NCBI RefSeq assembly: GCF_010548275.1
Contig: NZ_JAAGLT010000005.1
Span: forward strand, 186,001 to 250,000
Direction: 5' to 3'
DNA length: 64,000 bases
From: Streptomyces sp. SID12488
GTDB lineage: Bacteria > Actinomycetota > Actinomycetes > Streptomycetales > Streptomycetaceae
Below, in pieces: positions 39,180 through 48,041 of the stretch. Made by a program: the position numbers and the translations under genes. A model generated the notes under the pieces. That model did not search any database, was not told where the DNA came from, and saw nothing but the letters and a program-made list of their open reading frames with translations. The first letter of the stretch is position 1, and the number at the start of each line of letters is the position of its first letter.

Positions 39180-40613
39180 TCAGAGCACCTCGTCACAGGC
39201 CGTACGCAGCCTCCGCACCCCCTCCCCGATCTCTCCCACCCCTGCCACCGCCGCGAAGCTCAACCGCACGTGCGCGGCCGGGGGTTCGGCACTGAAGTAG
39301 GGGCGGCCGGGAGTGATCGCGACGCCCGCGCGCAGCGCCGCCGCGACGAAGGCCGAGTCGTCCGTGCCGTCAGGCAGGCGCAGCCAGAGGTGGTAGCCGC
39401 CCGAGGGGATGTGGGGCAGCGACAGTTGAGGGAGGGCGGTCAGCAGCGCGGACGTCATGGCGTCCCGGCGGATCCTCAACTCCGTTGACACCGACCGGAG
39501 ATGCCGGGGCCAGGCCGGTGAGCCCACGAGTTCCAGGGCCGCCTCCTGCAACGGCCGCGGGACGAAGAAGGTGTCGACGATCTGGATGGCGCGCAGCCGT
39601 TCCAGTACGGGGCCCCGGGCCGCGAGCGCGCTCACCCGGAAGCTCGGCGAGGTCGCCTTGGTCAGCGAGCCGACGTGGACGACCACACCGTCGGGATCCT
39701 CCGCCGCGAGCGGACGCGGCAGCGGCGCCGAGTCCTCGTGCACCAGCCGCCGTACGAAGTCGTCCTCGATCACGAAGGCACCCGCCTCGCGCGCGATCCG
39801 CAGTACCTCCGCGCGCCGTTCGGGCGCGAGCACGGCCCCGGTCGGGTTCTGGAACAGGGGCTGGCAGACGAAGACCCGGGCGCCGGTCGCCCGGAACGCG
39901 TCGGCCAGCAGCGGCGTACGTACCCCGTCCGCGTCGACCGGGACCGGCACCGGGCGCAGGCCGGCCGCGCGGGCGATCGCCAGCATGCCGGGGTAGGTGG
40001 GCGACTCGACCAGTACCGGGGCGCCGGGCGGGGCGAGGGCGCGCAGGGCTGTCGTCAGGGCCGCCTGGCCGCCCGCCGTGATCAGCACCTCGGCTGCCGT
40101 GACGGCACCGCCGATGCCCCGCGCGAACCACTCGCGCAGCTCCGGCAGCCCGTCCAGCGGCGGCCGTCCCCACGCCCCGGGACGGCGTCCGGCACGCGAC
40201 AGGGCCGCCGCCATCGCCCGCTCGGGCTGGAGGGAGGGGTGCAGATAGCCGCCGTTGAACTCGATCACGCCCGGCGGCGGCGCGGCCAGCGAGATGACGA
40301 CACCGGCCGCGTTCACCGTGCGCGGTACGAGGTCGGCGGCGCCGTCCGCGCTCAGGGCGACCTCCTGCCAGGAGGTGTCCCCGGCCGGGGTGGACGCGGG
40401 GCGGGCCTGCGCGCGGTACGCGCCCGCCCCCGGGCGGGTCACTACCAGGCCCTCGGCAGCCAGTTGCGCGAGCGCCCTGGAGACGGTCACCGGGCTCACC
40501 CGGAAGCGTTCCACCAGCACCCGACTCGACGGCAGCTTTCCACCTGGAGAGTAGCGGTTCAGCTCTTGTCGCAGCCGGTTCGCCAGTTCACCGACACTGC
40601 TACGCTCTTGCAT
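39180..40613 (-). CDS. MocR-type PLP-dependent transcription regulator
   Basis: 477 residues. GntR-like winged helix at about 1-75 (LPSSRVLVERFRVSPVTVSRALAQLAAEG), then an aminotransferase-fold domain (LITAGGQAALTTAL, VESPTYPGML, FQNPTGAVL) with the PLP Lys in GSLTKATSPSFRVS (about residue 317). MocR regulators bind PLP and an amino compound to control a neighbouring gene. Here the partner is the divergent EamA transporter. The two start codons overlap in a single CATG: this ATG is 40611-40613. A -10-like TATCGT lies 8 nt upstream, so the mRNA is probably leaderless. Confidence 0.9.
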   Translation of the reverse strand: MQERSSVGELANRLRQELNRYSPGGKLPSSRVLVERFRVSPVTVSRALAQLAAEGLVVTRPGAGAYRAQARPASTPAGDTSWQEVALSADGAADLVPRTVNAAGVVISLAAPPPGVIEFNGGYLHPSLQPERAMAAALSRAGRRPGAWGRPPLDGLPELREWFARGIGGAVTAAEVLITAGGQAALTTALRALAPPGAPVLVESPTYPGMLAIARAAGLRPVPVPVDADGVRTPLLADAFRATGARVFVCQPLFQNPTGAVLAPERRAEVLRIAREAGAFVIEDDFVRRLVHEDSAPLPRPLAAEDPDGVVVHVGSLTKATSPSFRVSALAARGPVLERLRAIQIVDTFFVPRPLQEAALELVGSPAWPRHLRSVSTELRIRRDAMTSALLTALPQLSLPHIPSGGYHLWLRLPDGTDDSAFVAAALRAGVAITPGRPYFSAEPPAAHVRLSFAAVAGVGEIGEGVRRLRTACDEVL

Positions 40614-41574
40614 GAGAGCACACGATAGCGCTACCGCACCGACTCCGATAGCGGTCAGCAGCCGCACGGAGGCCCCGGGTGCCCGCACCGGTCTCCTGTC
40701 CGGGCAGCCCCCGGCGACGCGTCGCGCCGGGACCCTTCAGGCCGCCCTCGGTGTCACCGCCTTCTCGCTCACCTTCCCGGCCACCGCCTGGGGCCTGGAA
40801 GGCTTCGGCCCGTGGTCGCTGGTGGCCGTACGGTCCGTCCTGGCGGCGGTCGTCGCGGGTGGCTGTCTGCTGGCGCTTCGCGTACCGCTGCCCGCCCGCC
40901 GCCACCGGGCCGGGCTCGTGGTCGTCGCGGCCGGGGTCGTCGTCGGCTTTCCGCTCCTCACCACGCTCGCCCTTCGCACGTCGACCACCGCGCACGCCGC
41001 CGTCGTGGTCGGCCTGCTGCCGCTGACGACGGCCCTCCTCTCGGCGCTGCGCATGGGCACCCGCCCCTCGCGCACCTTCTGGGCGGCGGCCCTGGCGGGC
41101 GCGGCGGCTGTACTCGCATTCACCGTCCAGCAGAGCGGCGGCGCTCTGACCAGCGCCGACGCCTACCTCTTCGGCGCCCTGCTGGTCTGCGCCGCCGGTT
41201 ACACCGAGGGCGGCCGACTGGCCCGGGTCATGCCGGGCTGGCAGGTCATCGGTTGGGCGCTGGTGCTGTGCCTGCCGCTCACCGTGCCCGCCGCCGCACT
41301 GGCCCTGTCGTACGAGCCCCTGCACCTCACCACCCACAGCGTGCTCGGGCTGCTGTGGGTGGCCGCGGGGTCGCAGTTCTTCGGTCTGGTCGTCTGGTAC
41401 CGGGGCATGGCGGCGATAGGTATTCCGAAGGCCAGCCAGTTGCAGTTGGCGCAGCCCCTGCTCACACTGGTGTGGTCGGTCCTGCTGCTGGGCGAGCAGC
41501 TGACGCCGGCCGCGCCGCTGACAGCGGCGGCCGTGCTCGTCTGTATCGCCGTGACCCAGCGGGCCCGTGGCTGA
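40612..41574 (+). CDS. EamA/DMT-family transporter
   Basis: 320 residues with ten hydrophobic helices after a 40-residue hydrophilic head; two EamA halves (WGLEGFGPWSLVAVRSVLAA and QLQLAQPLLTLVWSVLLLGE). DMT proteins export or import small metabolites. The ATG at 40612 overlaps the ATG of the divergent MocR gene. TACGCT at 40601-40606 is a good -10 for a leaderless message. The MocR protein probably controls it through direct repeats CGATAGCG at 40623-40630 and 40646-40653, which lie inside this reading frame. Confidence 0.88.
   Translation: MRAHDSATAPTPIAVSSRTEAPGARTGLLSGQPPATRRAGTLQAALGVTAFSLTFPATAWGLEGFGPWSLVAVRSVLAAVVAGGCLLALRVPLPARRHRAGLVVVAAGVVVGFPLLTTLALRTSTTAHAAVVVGLLPLTTALLSALRMGTRPSRTFWAAALAGAAAVLAFTVQQSGGALTSADAYLFGALLVCAAGYTEGGRLARVMPGWQVIGWALVLCLPLTVPAAALALSYEPLHLTTHSVLGLLWVAAGSQFFGLVVWYRGMAAIGIPKASQLQLAQPLLTLVWSVLLLGEQLTPAAPLTAAAVLVCIAVTQRARG
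40623..40653. promoter_or_regulatory. Direct repeats near the MocR/EamA start codons
   Basis: CGATAGCG at 40623-40630 and 40646-40653, 23 nt apart; the first is extended into TAGCGCTA, a small palindrome. MocR proteins often bind direct repeats with such spacing. The site lies in the first codons of the transporter gene and upstream of the regulator gene. Confidence 0.5.
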
Positions 41575-41595
41575 AAGCCGAGAGGAGACCCGCAG

Positions 41596-41790
41596 ATGCG
41601 CGCAACCGTGGGCGACCAGCTTGTCCAGCACGGCAGGGTGGTCGGCCAGCACGACCAGGTCACGGAAGTCGTCGAGGTCATGGGCCAGGAGGGCACTCCC
41701 CCGTACCGCGTCCGTTTTCCGGACGGGCACGAGGCAGTGATGTCCCCCGGCCCCGACTGCCAGGTCCGCCACAAGGACGAGGACCGTTAG
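41596..41790 (+). CDS. DUF1918 small protein
   Basis: 64 residues: MRATVGDQLVQHG, then VVEVMGQEGTPPYRVRFPDGHEAVMSPGPDC. This is the small beta-barrel-like DUF1918 family found widely in actinobacteria; function unknown. GAGGAG lies about 9 nt upstream of the ATG. It follows the transporter by 21 nt, so it is likely in the same transcript. A 9-bp tandem (GCACCGCAA-type, about 41812-41838) lies just past its stop. Confidence 0.85.
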   Translation: MRATVGDQLVQHGRVVGQHDQVTEVVEVMGQEGTPPYRVRFPDGHEAVMSPGPDCQVRHKDEDR

Positions 41791-41845
41791 AGATCAACCG
41801 TTCAGAAACCCCAAGCACCGCAAGCACCGCAAGCACCGCTGAACA

Positions 41846-43132
41846 TCAGCGCGGGGGCATCGCCGGCTGCTGATAGTGGTCGGCGACCACTCGCGCCATG
41901 GCCCCGATCCTGTCGGTGCCCACTTCCTTGGCGGAGAAGAAGACGTGCCCCCGCGCCTCGGGGTAGCCCTGGGCAAGGGTCAGATGCCGGGACAGCTCGG
42001 CCGGGTCCTGCCAGGCCGCGGGCTGCGCCGGGTCACCCGCCTTGTACAGCGCCTCACCGACGTACAGCTTCGTCCCGGTGCCCTTCACGACCCCCGCCCA
42101 CCAGGGCAGCAGCTTGGCGTAGTCGGCCGCGGCGAAGCCGATGTTCCAGTAGATCTGCGGGCAGATGTAGTCGATCCAGTTCTGCCGCACCCATTTCCTG
42201 GTGTCCGCGTACAGGTCGTCGTACGTCTCCACACCCGCCCGGGTGTCCGAGCCGAGCGGGTCGGTCGCCGCGTTGCGCCAGACACCGAAGGGGCTGATCC
42301 CGAAGTCGGCGCCGGGGCGTACGGCCTTGATGCGGGCGGCTGTCTCCTGGACCAGTCTGTCGATGTTGTCGCGTCGCCAGGAGGCCCGGTCGGGGAAGGC
42401 GCCGCCGTACTCCGCGTACTCGGCGTCGTCGTCGAAGGTCTGGCCGGCGACCGGGTACGGGTAGAAGTAGTCGTCCCAGTGGACGCCGTCGATGTCGTAC
42501 TTCCGCACCGCGTCGAGCATCGCGTCCTGGACGAAGCCGCGGACCTCCGGCAGACCGGGGTTGTAGTACAGCTTGCCGCCGTACGGCACCACCCAGTCCG
42601 GATGCCTGCGCGCCGGGTGGGATGCGATGAGCTTGGTGGGGTCGGTGTGGTTGGCGATGCGGTACGGGTTGAACCAGGCGTGGAGTTCGAGACCGCGGGC
42701 GTGCGCCTCCTGGACCGCCGTGCCCAGCGGGTCCCAGCCGGGGTCCTTGCCCTGGGTTCCGGTGAGGACCTGTGACCAGGGCTCGTACGGCGAGGGCCAC
42801 AGGGCGTCGGCGGTCGGGCGGACCTGCAGGAACACCGCGTTGAGGCGGCGGCTCACCGCCGTGTCGAGGTGGGTGATCAGCTCGGCGTGCTGCTGGGTGG
42901 CGCTCAGCCCCTGCTTCGACGGCCAGTCCCGGTTGGCCACCGTCGCCAGCCACATGCCCCGCAGTTCGCGGGTCGCCCGCTTGCCGTTGCCCTTGCCCTC
43001 GCCGTTCGGCCGGCTCGGTTCCGCACCGGCCAGGGCGGCTCCCGTCACCGCCCCGCCCGCCACGAGGGTCGACAGGGCGGTCACCGCGAAGGCCCGCCGT
43101 GACATGCGCGCGTGCCGCGCCTTCCCGCTCAT
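41846..43132 (-). CDS. Secreted GHL10-family glycoside hydrolase-like protein (DUF187)
   Basis: 428 residues. A Tat signal (MSRRAFAVTALSTLVAGG) is followed by the GHL10 barrel: RGMWLATVANRDWP, LELHAWFNPYRI, YDIDGVHWDDYFYPYP and YICPQIYWNIGF. Acidic residues in VHWDDYF are the probable catalytic ones. Related proteins act on glycans at the cell surface, but the substrate is not known. ATG at 43132 with GGAGG 7 nt upstream; the long upstream frame is antisense to the dehydrogenase gene. Confidence 0.87.
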   Translation of the reverse strand: MSGKARHARMSRRAFAVTALSTLVAGGAVTGAALAGAEPSRPNGEGKGNGKRATRELRGMWLATVANRDWPSKQGLSATQQHAELITHLDTAVSRRLNAVFLQVRPTADALWPSPYEPWSQVLTGTQGKDPGWDPLGTAVQEAHARGLELHAWFNPYRIANHTDPTKLIASHPARRHPDWVVPYGGKLYYNPGLPEVRGFVQDAMLDAVRKYDIDGVHWDDYFYPYPVAGQTFDDDAEYAEYGGAFPDRASWRRDNIDRLVQETAARIKAVRPGADFGISPFGVWRNAATDPLGSDTRAGVETYDDLYADTRKWVRQNWIDYICPQIYWNIGFAAADYAKLLPWWAGVVKGTGTKLYVGEALYKAGDPAQPAAWQDPAELSRHLTLAQGYPEARGHVFFSAKEVGTDRIGAMARVVADHYQQPAMPPR

Positions 43133-43346
43133 TCCCGTACCTCCGATATGCGCTGTGTCGGACAAGTCACAGACCGTCCTGACCCGTCCCGGGTCACACT
43201 CCCATGTGAGGCCCGGACAATTGGGCAATGGCCGCCGCAGGTAACGTGCAGGTTTGGCGCAGGCCCCGGACGGACGGAAGATCCCGGACGACGGTCGGCC
43301 CGCGAAGGCCGGACGGCCGGTGACGAGGATCTGTGAAAGGGACGAT

Positions 43347-44222
43347 GTGACGGACAGCCCAGCGGGAGAGATCTCGCGCGTCGGAGTTGTGGGCTGCGGC
43401 CAGATGGGAGCGGGCATCGCCGAGGTGTGCGCCCGCTCCGGGCTGGACGTGAAGGTCGCCGAGACCACCGGCGAAGCCCTGGAGTTCGGCCGTACCCGGC
43501 TGTTCAACTCCCTTTCCAAGGCGGCCGAACGCGGCAAGATCACCGAGGCGGAGCGGGACGAGACGCTGGCGCGGCTCAGCTTCACCACCGACCTCGGCGA
43601 GTTCGCCGACCGCGACCTGGTGATCGAGGCCGTCGTCGAGAACGAGCAGGTGAAGACCGAGATTTTCCAGGTGCTCGACCAGGTGGTGACCCGCCCGGAC
43701 GCGATCCTCGCCTCGAACACCTCCTCGATCCCCCTGGTGAAGCTGGCCGTTGCCACCTCCCGGCCCGACCAGGTCGTCGGCATCCACTTCTTCAACCCGG
43801 CCCCGGTGCAGCAGCTCGTCGAGCTGATCCCGGCGCTCACCACCTCCGAGGGCACCCTCGCCCGCGCCCAGCTGTTCGCCGAGAAGGCCCTCGGCAAGCA
43901 CGCGATCCGCGCCCAGGACCGCTCGGGCTTCGTGGTGAACGCCCTGCTGATCCCGTACCTGCTCTCCGCGATCCGGATGTTCGAGTCGGGCATGGCCAGC
44001 CGCGAGGACATCGACAACGGCATGGAGCTGGGCTGCGCCCACCCGATGGGCCCCCTGAAGCTCTCCGACCTGATCGGTCTGGACACGGTCGCCTCGGTCG
44101 CCTACAGCATGTACGAGGAATACAAGGAACCGCTGTACGCCGCTCCCCCGCTGCTCCAGCGCATGGTCGACGCGGGCCGACTGGGCCGGAAGTCGGGCTC
44201 GGGCTTCTACACCTACGCATAA
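43347..44222 (+). CDS. 3-hydroxybutyryl-CoA (3-hydroxyacyl-CoA) dehydrogenase
   Basis: 291 residues. NAD-binding GVVGCGQMGAGIAEV; catalytic His and partner in GIHFFNPAPVQQLVE; the C-terminal domain has DRSGFVVNALLIPYLLSAIRM and the closing GRKSGSGFYTY. It oxidises or reduces 3-hydroxyacyl-CoA in butyryl-CoA supply or fatty acid degradation. GTG start at 43347 with AAAGGGA upstream. It is followed by a strong terminator, so it is monocistronic. Confidence 0.92.
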   Translation: MTDSPAGEISRVGVVGCGQMGAGIAEVCARSGLDVKVAETTGEALEFGRTRLFNSLSKAAERGKITEAERDETLARLSFTTDLGEFADRDLVIEAVVENEQVKTEIFQVLDQVVTRPDAILASNTSSIPLVKLAVATSRPDQVVGIHFFNPAPVQQLVELIPALTTSEGTLARAQLFAEKALGKHAIRAQDRSGFVVNALLIPYLLSAIRMFESGMASREDIDNGMELGCAHPMGPLKLSDLIGLDTVASVAYSMYEEYKEPLYAAPPLLQRMVDAGRLGRKSGSGFYTYA

Positions 44223-44255
44223 ATCTCACCCAGCGTCATGCTGGGGCCGGTACAG

Positions 44256-44283
44256 GCCCGGCACTCTTCGGAGTGCCGGGCCC
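44256..44283 (+). terminator. 12-bp hairpin with UUCG loop after the dehydrogenase
   Basis: GGCCCGGCACTC (44256-44267), loop TTCG, GAGTGCCGGGCC (44272-44283): perfect pairing with the extra-stable tetraloop. A smaller CCCAGC/GCTGGG hairpin lies at 44230-44246. Confidence 0.85.
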
Positions 44284-44414
44284 ACGTCATTCACACACCG
44301 TGTGCGCGCCGGACGCGCATATGCCGCTCGCACACTCTCCCCACGCGCCCACCAGGCGAGTTGACTCATCATGCACATTCAAGGGATGTGACGACTACGG
44401 AAAGGAGCGGACAA

Positions 44415-44672
44415 GTGACCGCCGATCCCGAACATCCCACGGCCCGTGGAGAACTCGCAGAGTTACGCCGTCGCCTCGATGTCGCGTACGCACGCGTCGA
44501 AGGAGGGCTGGCCCTGCTCAGTCATCGCACGAAGGAGACGGACAAGGAAGTCGACGACCTGAGCACACGCCTCGTCCACCTCGAACACGCCCGATGGCCG
44601 CTGCCGGCCGTCACGGCCCTCACGGCCCTCGGAGCGCTGGCCGTGACGGTCTGGCAGGCCCTCGGACGCTAG
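44415..44672 (+). CDS. Small tail-anchored coiled-coil protein
   Basis: 85 residues. Residues 12-55 are charged and helical (ELAELRRRLDVAYARVEGG, DKEVDDLSTRLVHLEHARW), and the last 25 form a hydrophobic helix (PAVTALTALGALAVTVW) with a short tail. It probably sits on the inner face of the membrane. GTG at 44415 has AAAGGAG about 8 nt upstream. No known family is recognised. It is convergent with the Nudix gene. Confidence 0.75.
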   Translation: MTADPEHPTARGELAELRRRLDVAYARVEGGLALLSHRTKETDKEVDDLSTRLVHLEHARWPLPAVTALTALGALAVTVWQALGR

Positions 44673-44691
44673 AACGCGCCCTGGGCGTGCC

Positions 44692-45231
44692 CTAGGTGTC
44701 CTCGCCGAACCTGAGATGGTGCAACAGCAGTAGCGCGGCCGCCATGTTGGCGGCCGGGACCTCCCCGCGGGCGACCATGTCGGGGACGAGCTTGAGGGGG
44801 ATCCACTCCCGTCGGTCCGACTCGAAGTCGTCCACGGGGTGGCCGATGTACTCACCCTCCTCGGCCCAGTAGATGTGGTGCCGGGCGTCGGTGAGCCCGT
44901 TGGACGGCTCGACGCTCATCAGATGCCGCAGCGGTCCCGGTCGCCAGCCCGTCTCCTCCTCCAGTTCCCTGGCGGCGGCGAAGGCGATGTCCTCGCCGTC
45001 CTCCACGATCCCGGCCGCGAGTTCCCACCCCCAGCTGTCGGTGATGAACCGGTGCCGCCAGAGCAGGAGCACCTCGTTGGCCTCGTTCACCACCGTGGCC
45101 ACGGCGACAGGCCGCAGCCTTATGAGGAAGTGGTCGAGATGCCGCCCGTCGGGCAGCTCGACATCTGCGAGATTGACCCTGAACCAGCGGTTTTCATACA
45201 CAGTTTGTTCGTTCTGTTTCGTCCACTGCAC
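44692..45231 (-). CDS. Nudix hydrolase
   Basis: 179 residues. The Nudix box is GIVEDGEDIAFAAARELEEE followed by TGW, with all metal-binding Glu residues present. The preceding strand layout resembles ADP-ribose pyrophosphatases (HFLIRLRPVAVATVV). It hydrolyses a nucleoside diphosphate linked to another group; the substrate is not settled by sequence. GTG at 45231 with GGAAGG upstream; the longer frame contains a Cys-rich segment unlike family members. Confidence 0.85.
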   Translation of the reverse strand: MQWTKQNEQTVYENRWFRVNLADVELPDGRHLDHFLIRLRPVAVATVVNEANEVLLLWRHRFITDSWGWELAAGIVEDGEDIAFAAARELEEETGWRPGPLRHLMSVEPSNGLTDARHHIYWAEEGEYIGHPVDDFESDRREWIPLKLVPDMVARGEVPAANMAAALLLLHHLRFGEDT

Positions 45232-45361
45232 GGTTCTGCCACCTTCCGCCGAGTAGATGGCAATATGGCAGCAGGAACGTTCTGACAGCAGGCGCACAGA
45301 ATGCGATTCACCGCGCGGTTACCCGGAAATCCGCGCGCCAAAGGTGCCCGGCGAAGGGTGT

Positions 45362-46711
45362 CTAGAGCGGTACGCGCAGGGCCCCGTCGATCAGTTCGGC
45401 TGCCTCGGCCGTGCCCGCGCAGCCGTTGCGCACCAGGTGTTCGCGTACCGCCCGGAGTCTGTCGCGCAGCCGCTGGGACTCCATTCCGCGCGCCTGTTCA
45501 GCCATCTGCACCGCGGTGGCCACGGCCTTGTCGGCGTTGCCCCGGCGCAGCTCGATCTGACTGAGCATGGCGAGCCGGTGCACTCTGCCCCGGTCGTGCG
45601 CCGGGGTGTCCACCGCGGCCGTCGCGTGCTCCCCCGCCGCCGCCAGATCACCGAGGAACAGCAACGCCTCCGCCACCTGCACGTTGACCAACCCCGGCTG
45701 GACATAGCCGGTTTCGTCGGGCTCGTAACCGCGCCGGATGCGTTCGGCGGCCTGCTCTGCCCGCCGGATGCAGGACAGCGCGCTGCTGCCGTCGCCCAGG
45801 TGCGCGTACGCCTTTGCCTGCATCGCGTAGAGGTCGGAGGCCAGCGCCGGCGTGATGTGCCTGCCCGCGGCGCGCAGCGCGGCCTCCGCGAAGGCGACGG
45901 CCTGCCGGAACTCCCGCATGAACAAAGCCTGGTTGACCAGCAGCCCGATGACGTACGCCCCGAGTCCCTGGTCCCCGCTGGCCTTCGCCAGCCGCAGCGC
46001 CTGGTGAAAGTAGCGCTGGGCGAGCCCATGGGCATCGGAGTCGTACGCGCAGATGCCGGCGATCGCCACCAACCCGCCGGTAGCCCGGTGCAGTTGACGG
46101 CCGGTGGCGTCGGTGTAGCTGCCACGTAGCAGGGGTGCGGTCTCGGAGTTCAGGAAGCCGACGATCCGGGTACGGGTCGCGACACCGCCGGCTTTGCGGT
46201 ACATCTGCTCGTAGTGCGCGCGGGCCGAGCGGAGCATCTCGATGTCGGCCATGCTGACCTGGTGCCTGCCGCCGCGCGACACGTCCACGTCCTCGGGCGG
46301 GTTCTCCCACTCCCACACCGGCATCACGGCGGGCGTGCCGGTGACGGCGGGGGCGCCGAGGATGTGCGGGCGCTGCTGTTCGTCGGAGCGCCACAGCGCG
46401 GTCGCCCGCTCGACGAACCCGGACAGCGAGGTACCGGCCGAGCCGGTCGGACCAGCGGTGTCGCCCGGTACCCCGAGGCCGATGTCGTCGAGTCTGACCG
46501 GGCGGTGCAGCCGGGTGGCGAGCACCTCGCAGATCAGGTCGGGCACCTGACCACGCGGGCGCTGGCCCTTCAACCACCGCGCCACAGCGGTGTGTTCGTA
46601 TCTCAGGGCCAGGCCCCGCGCCCGGCCTGCCTGATTCACATGGGCGGCGAGTCCCGCATGCGAGATGCCCGCCTCGTCGAGGATCGCGTCGAGCAGGGTG
46701 TTGGGCTGCAT
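45362..46711 (-). CDS. TPR-containing transcriptional regulator (NsdA-like)
   Basis: 449 residues. About 1-80 is an XRE-like helix-turn-helix (ISHAGLAAHVNQAGRARGLALRYEHTAVARWLKG), the rest is a stack of helical repeats (TPR-like; e.g. LAKASGDQGLGAYVIGLLVNQAL, AAERIRRGYEPDETG). This layout is that of Streptomyces regulators such as NsdA that affect development and antibiotic production. Such proteins may respond to peptides or small partners. TCACAC-GGG-GTGTGA at 46778-46792 upstream is a possible self-regulation site. Exact orthology is not certain. Confidence 0.75.
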   Translation of the reverse strand: MQPNTLLDAILDEAGISHAGLAAHVNQAGRARGLALRYEHTAVARWLKGQRPRGQVPDLICEVLATRLHRPVRLDDIGLGVPGDTAGPTGSAGTSLSGFVERATALWRSDEQQRPHILGAPAVTGTPAVMPVWEWENPPEDVDVSRGGRHQVSMADIEMLRSARAHYEQMYRKAGGVATRTRIVGFLNSETAPLLRGSYTDATGRQLHRATGGLVAIAGICAYDSDAHGLAQRYFHQALRLAKASGDQGLGAYVIGLLVNQALFMREFRQAVAFAEAALRAAGRHITPALASDLYAMQAKAYAHLGDGSSALSCIRRAEQAAERIRRGYEPDETGYVQPGLVNVQVAEALLFLGDLAAAGEHATAAVDTPAHDRGRVHRLAMLSQIELRRGNADKAVATAVQMAEQARGMESQRLRDRLRAVREHLVRNGCAGTAEAAELIDGALRVPL

Positions 46712-47009
46712 GGATGCCCTCCGGTGGCTCGGTGCCGCGGCGCACCTGCCGTGCCCGTCAGCGTAGTGTGTCCGGGTTCACACGGGGTGTGATCGAAGTA
46801 CGCGAATTCACAGCGTGTGCGCGCTGTTGCGCAGAGTGTCCGTCCGGTTGACTGAAATGCCTCGCAAGAGGCCGCCGGGCCGCCGGCTCCCCCTCGTACA
46901 GTGCGGCGGCCTGGCTCCGCCGGTTCAGCAGGATCGGTGCGGCTTGAACGTCGGCTGCAGGTGCTTCGTGGCTGGTCGCGCAGTTCCCGCGCCCCTAAAG
47001 GGCTGCAGC
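46712..47009. promoter_or_regulatory. Upstream region of the TPR regulator
   Basis: 298 bp. It holds palindrome TCACAC-GGG-GTGTGA at 46778-46792, a related TCACA-GCG-TGTG at 46808-46819 (centres 29 nt apart, on about the same helix face), and repeat copy 5 at its right end. Nothing coding is seen. Confidence 0.5.
46967..47008 (+). repeat. Dispersed 3'-end repeat, copy 5
   Basis: GTGGCTGGTCGCGCAGTTCC followed by CGCGCCCCTAAAGGGCTGCA; one C shorter in the core than other copies. It ends 1 nt before the PP2C gene's stop codon. Confidence 0.85.
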
Positions 47010-48041
47010 TCACGTGACTTGGTGGGTCACCGGGGGTTCCTGTTGCTGCCTCAGGATGTGGTGGCGGTCGTTGCGCAGCACAAGTACCGCTACGTCGTCC
47101 GTCGGCGAGCCTCCCACATGTCGCAGCAGGCGAGAGAAGACGGCCCCCAGCACCGCCTCCGGCGAAACCGGTTGGGTGCGGACCGCCTCCGCCAGGACAG
47201 CCGGCAGGGGAAAGAACCGGCCATGAGCGTCGCGGGCGTCCTCGACGCCGTCGGTGTGGAGCAACAGGGCTTCGCCGGGCAGTAGTTGGCCGCACTGTGC
47301 GGCGGAGAGTTCGGCCGGCAGGGGGAACGGGCCCAACGGGGGCAGCGGTTCGCCGGCCGTGAGTACGTCGGCACGGCCGCCGCTGAGCAGATACGGCGAC
47401 GGATGGCCGCAGTTGAAGGCCCGCACCTCGCCGTCCCCGCGGATCTCCAGGAGCAGTACGGTGACGAACTCCTCCGCGACCGGGCTGTCGGGGCTCAGTG
47501 CGGCCGAGGACCCCGCCGAGGGGTGTTCGGCGCGTGCCCGCTCGCCGAAGTGCCGGGCCAGTGCCCGCTCCAACCGCCGCAGTACGCTGCCGAGTTCGGC
47601 CTCGTCGTGCACGGCTTCACGGAAGCTGCCGAGCACAGCGGCGACGGTCCCGATGGCGCCGATGCCATGTCCGCGCACATCGCCCATCACGACCCGTACG
47701 CCGTATTCGGTGGCGATGACCTCGTACAGGTCCCCACCGATGACGGCCCCCCGGTCGGCGGACAGTTGTGCGGCGGCGACCCGTAGACCGTCGATGCGCT
47801 GCGGCAGCGGACGCAGCAGCACACTCTGCGCTGCCCCGGCGACCTGCCTGGCCAGCCTCAACTCGCGCAGGAGCGCCCGGCGGACGTGGAGTACGAGCCC
47901 GGTCCCGACGGCGAAGAAGACGGCACTGGTGACGATCCGCGCCCCCAGCCCGTTCTGCTGGGCGGCTGGACAGGCCAGCTTGTACGTGATCGCCGTGGCA
48001 CCCCACACCGTGGGCAGCGCGATCGAGAGCACCCGCCGCAT
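47010..48041 (-). CDS. Membrane PP2C-type (SpoIIE/RsbU) phosphatase
   Basis: 343 residues from the chosen ATG. Two membrane helices near the N-terminus (VLSIALPTVWGATAITYKL and IVTSAVFFAVGTGLVLHV), then the SpoIIE phosphatase: GAVIGGDLYEV, VVMGDVRGHGIGA, FNCGHPSPYLL, LLHTDGVEDARD and SPTDDVAVLVL, with the metal-binding Asp residues. Such proteins dephosphorylate anti-anti-sigma factors. Start is uncertain: ATG at 48041, 48056 or 48068 within a short repeat (CGTATGGAACGG), or further up in an Arg-rich frame; 48041 best fits relatives and has GGAAC upstream. No sigma or anti-sigma gene is adjacent. Confidence 0.82.
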   Translation of the reverse strand: MRRVLSIALPTVWGATAITYKLACPAAQQNGLGARIVTSAVFFAVGTGLVLHVRRALLRELRLARQVAGAAQSVLLRPLPQRIDGLRVAAAQLSADRGAVIGGDLYEVIATEYGVRVVMGDVRGHGIGAIGTVAAVLGSFREAVHDEAELGSVLRRLERALARHFGERARAEHPSAGSSAALSPDSPVAEEFVTVLLLEIRGDGEVRAFNCGHPSPYLLSGGRADVLTAGEPLPPLGPFPLPAELSAAQCGQLLPGEALLLHTDGVEDARDAHGRFFPLPAVLAEAVRTQPVSPEAVLGAVFSRLLRHVGGSPTDDVAVLVLRNDRHHILRQQQEPPVTHQVT

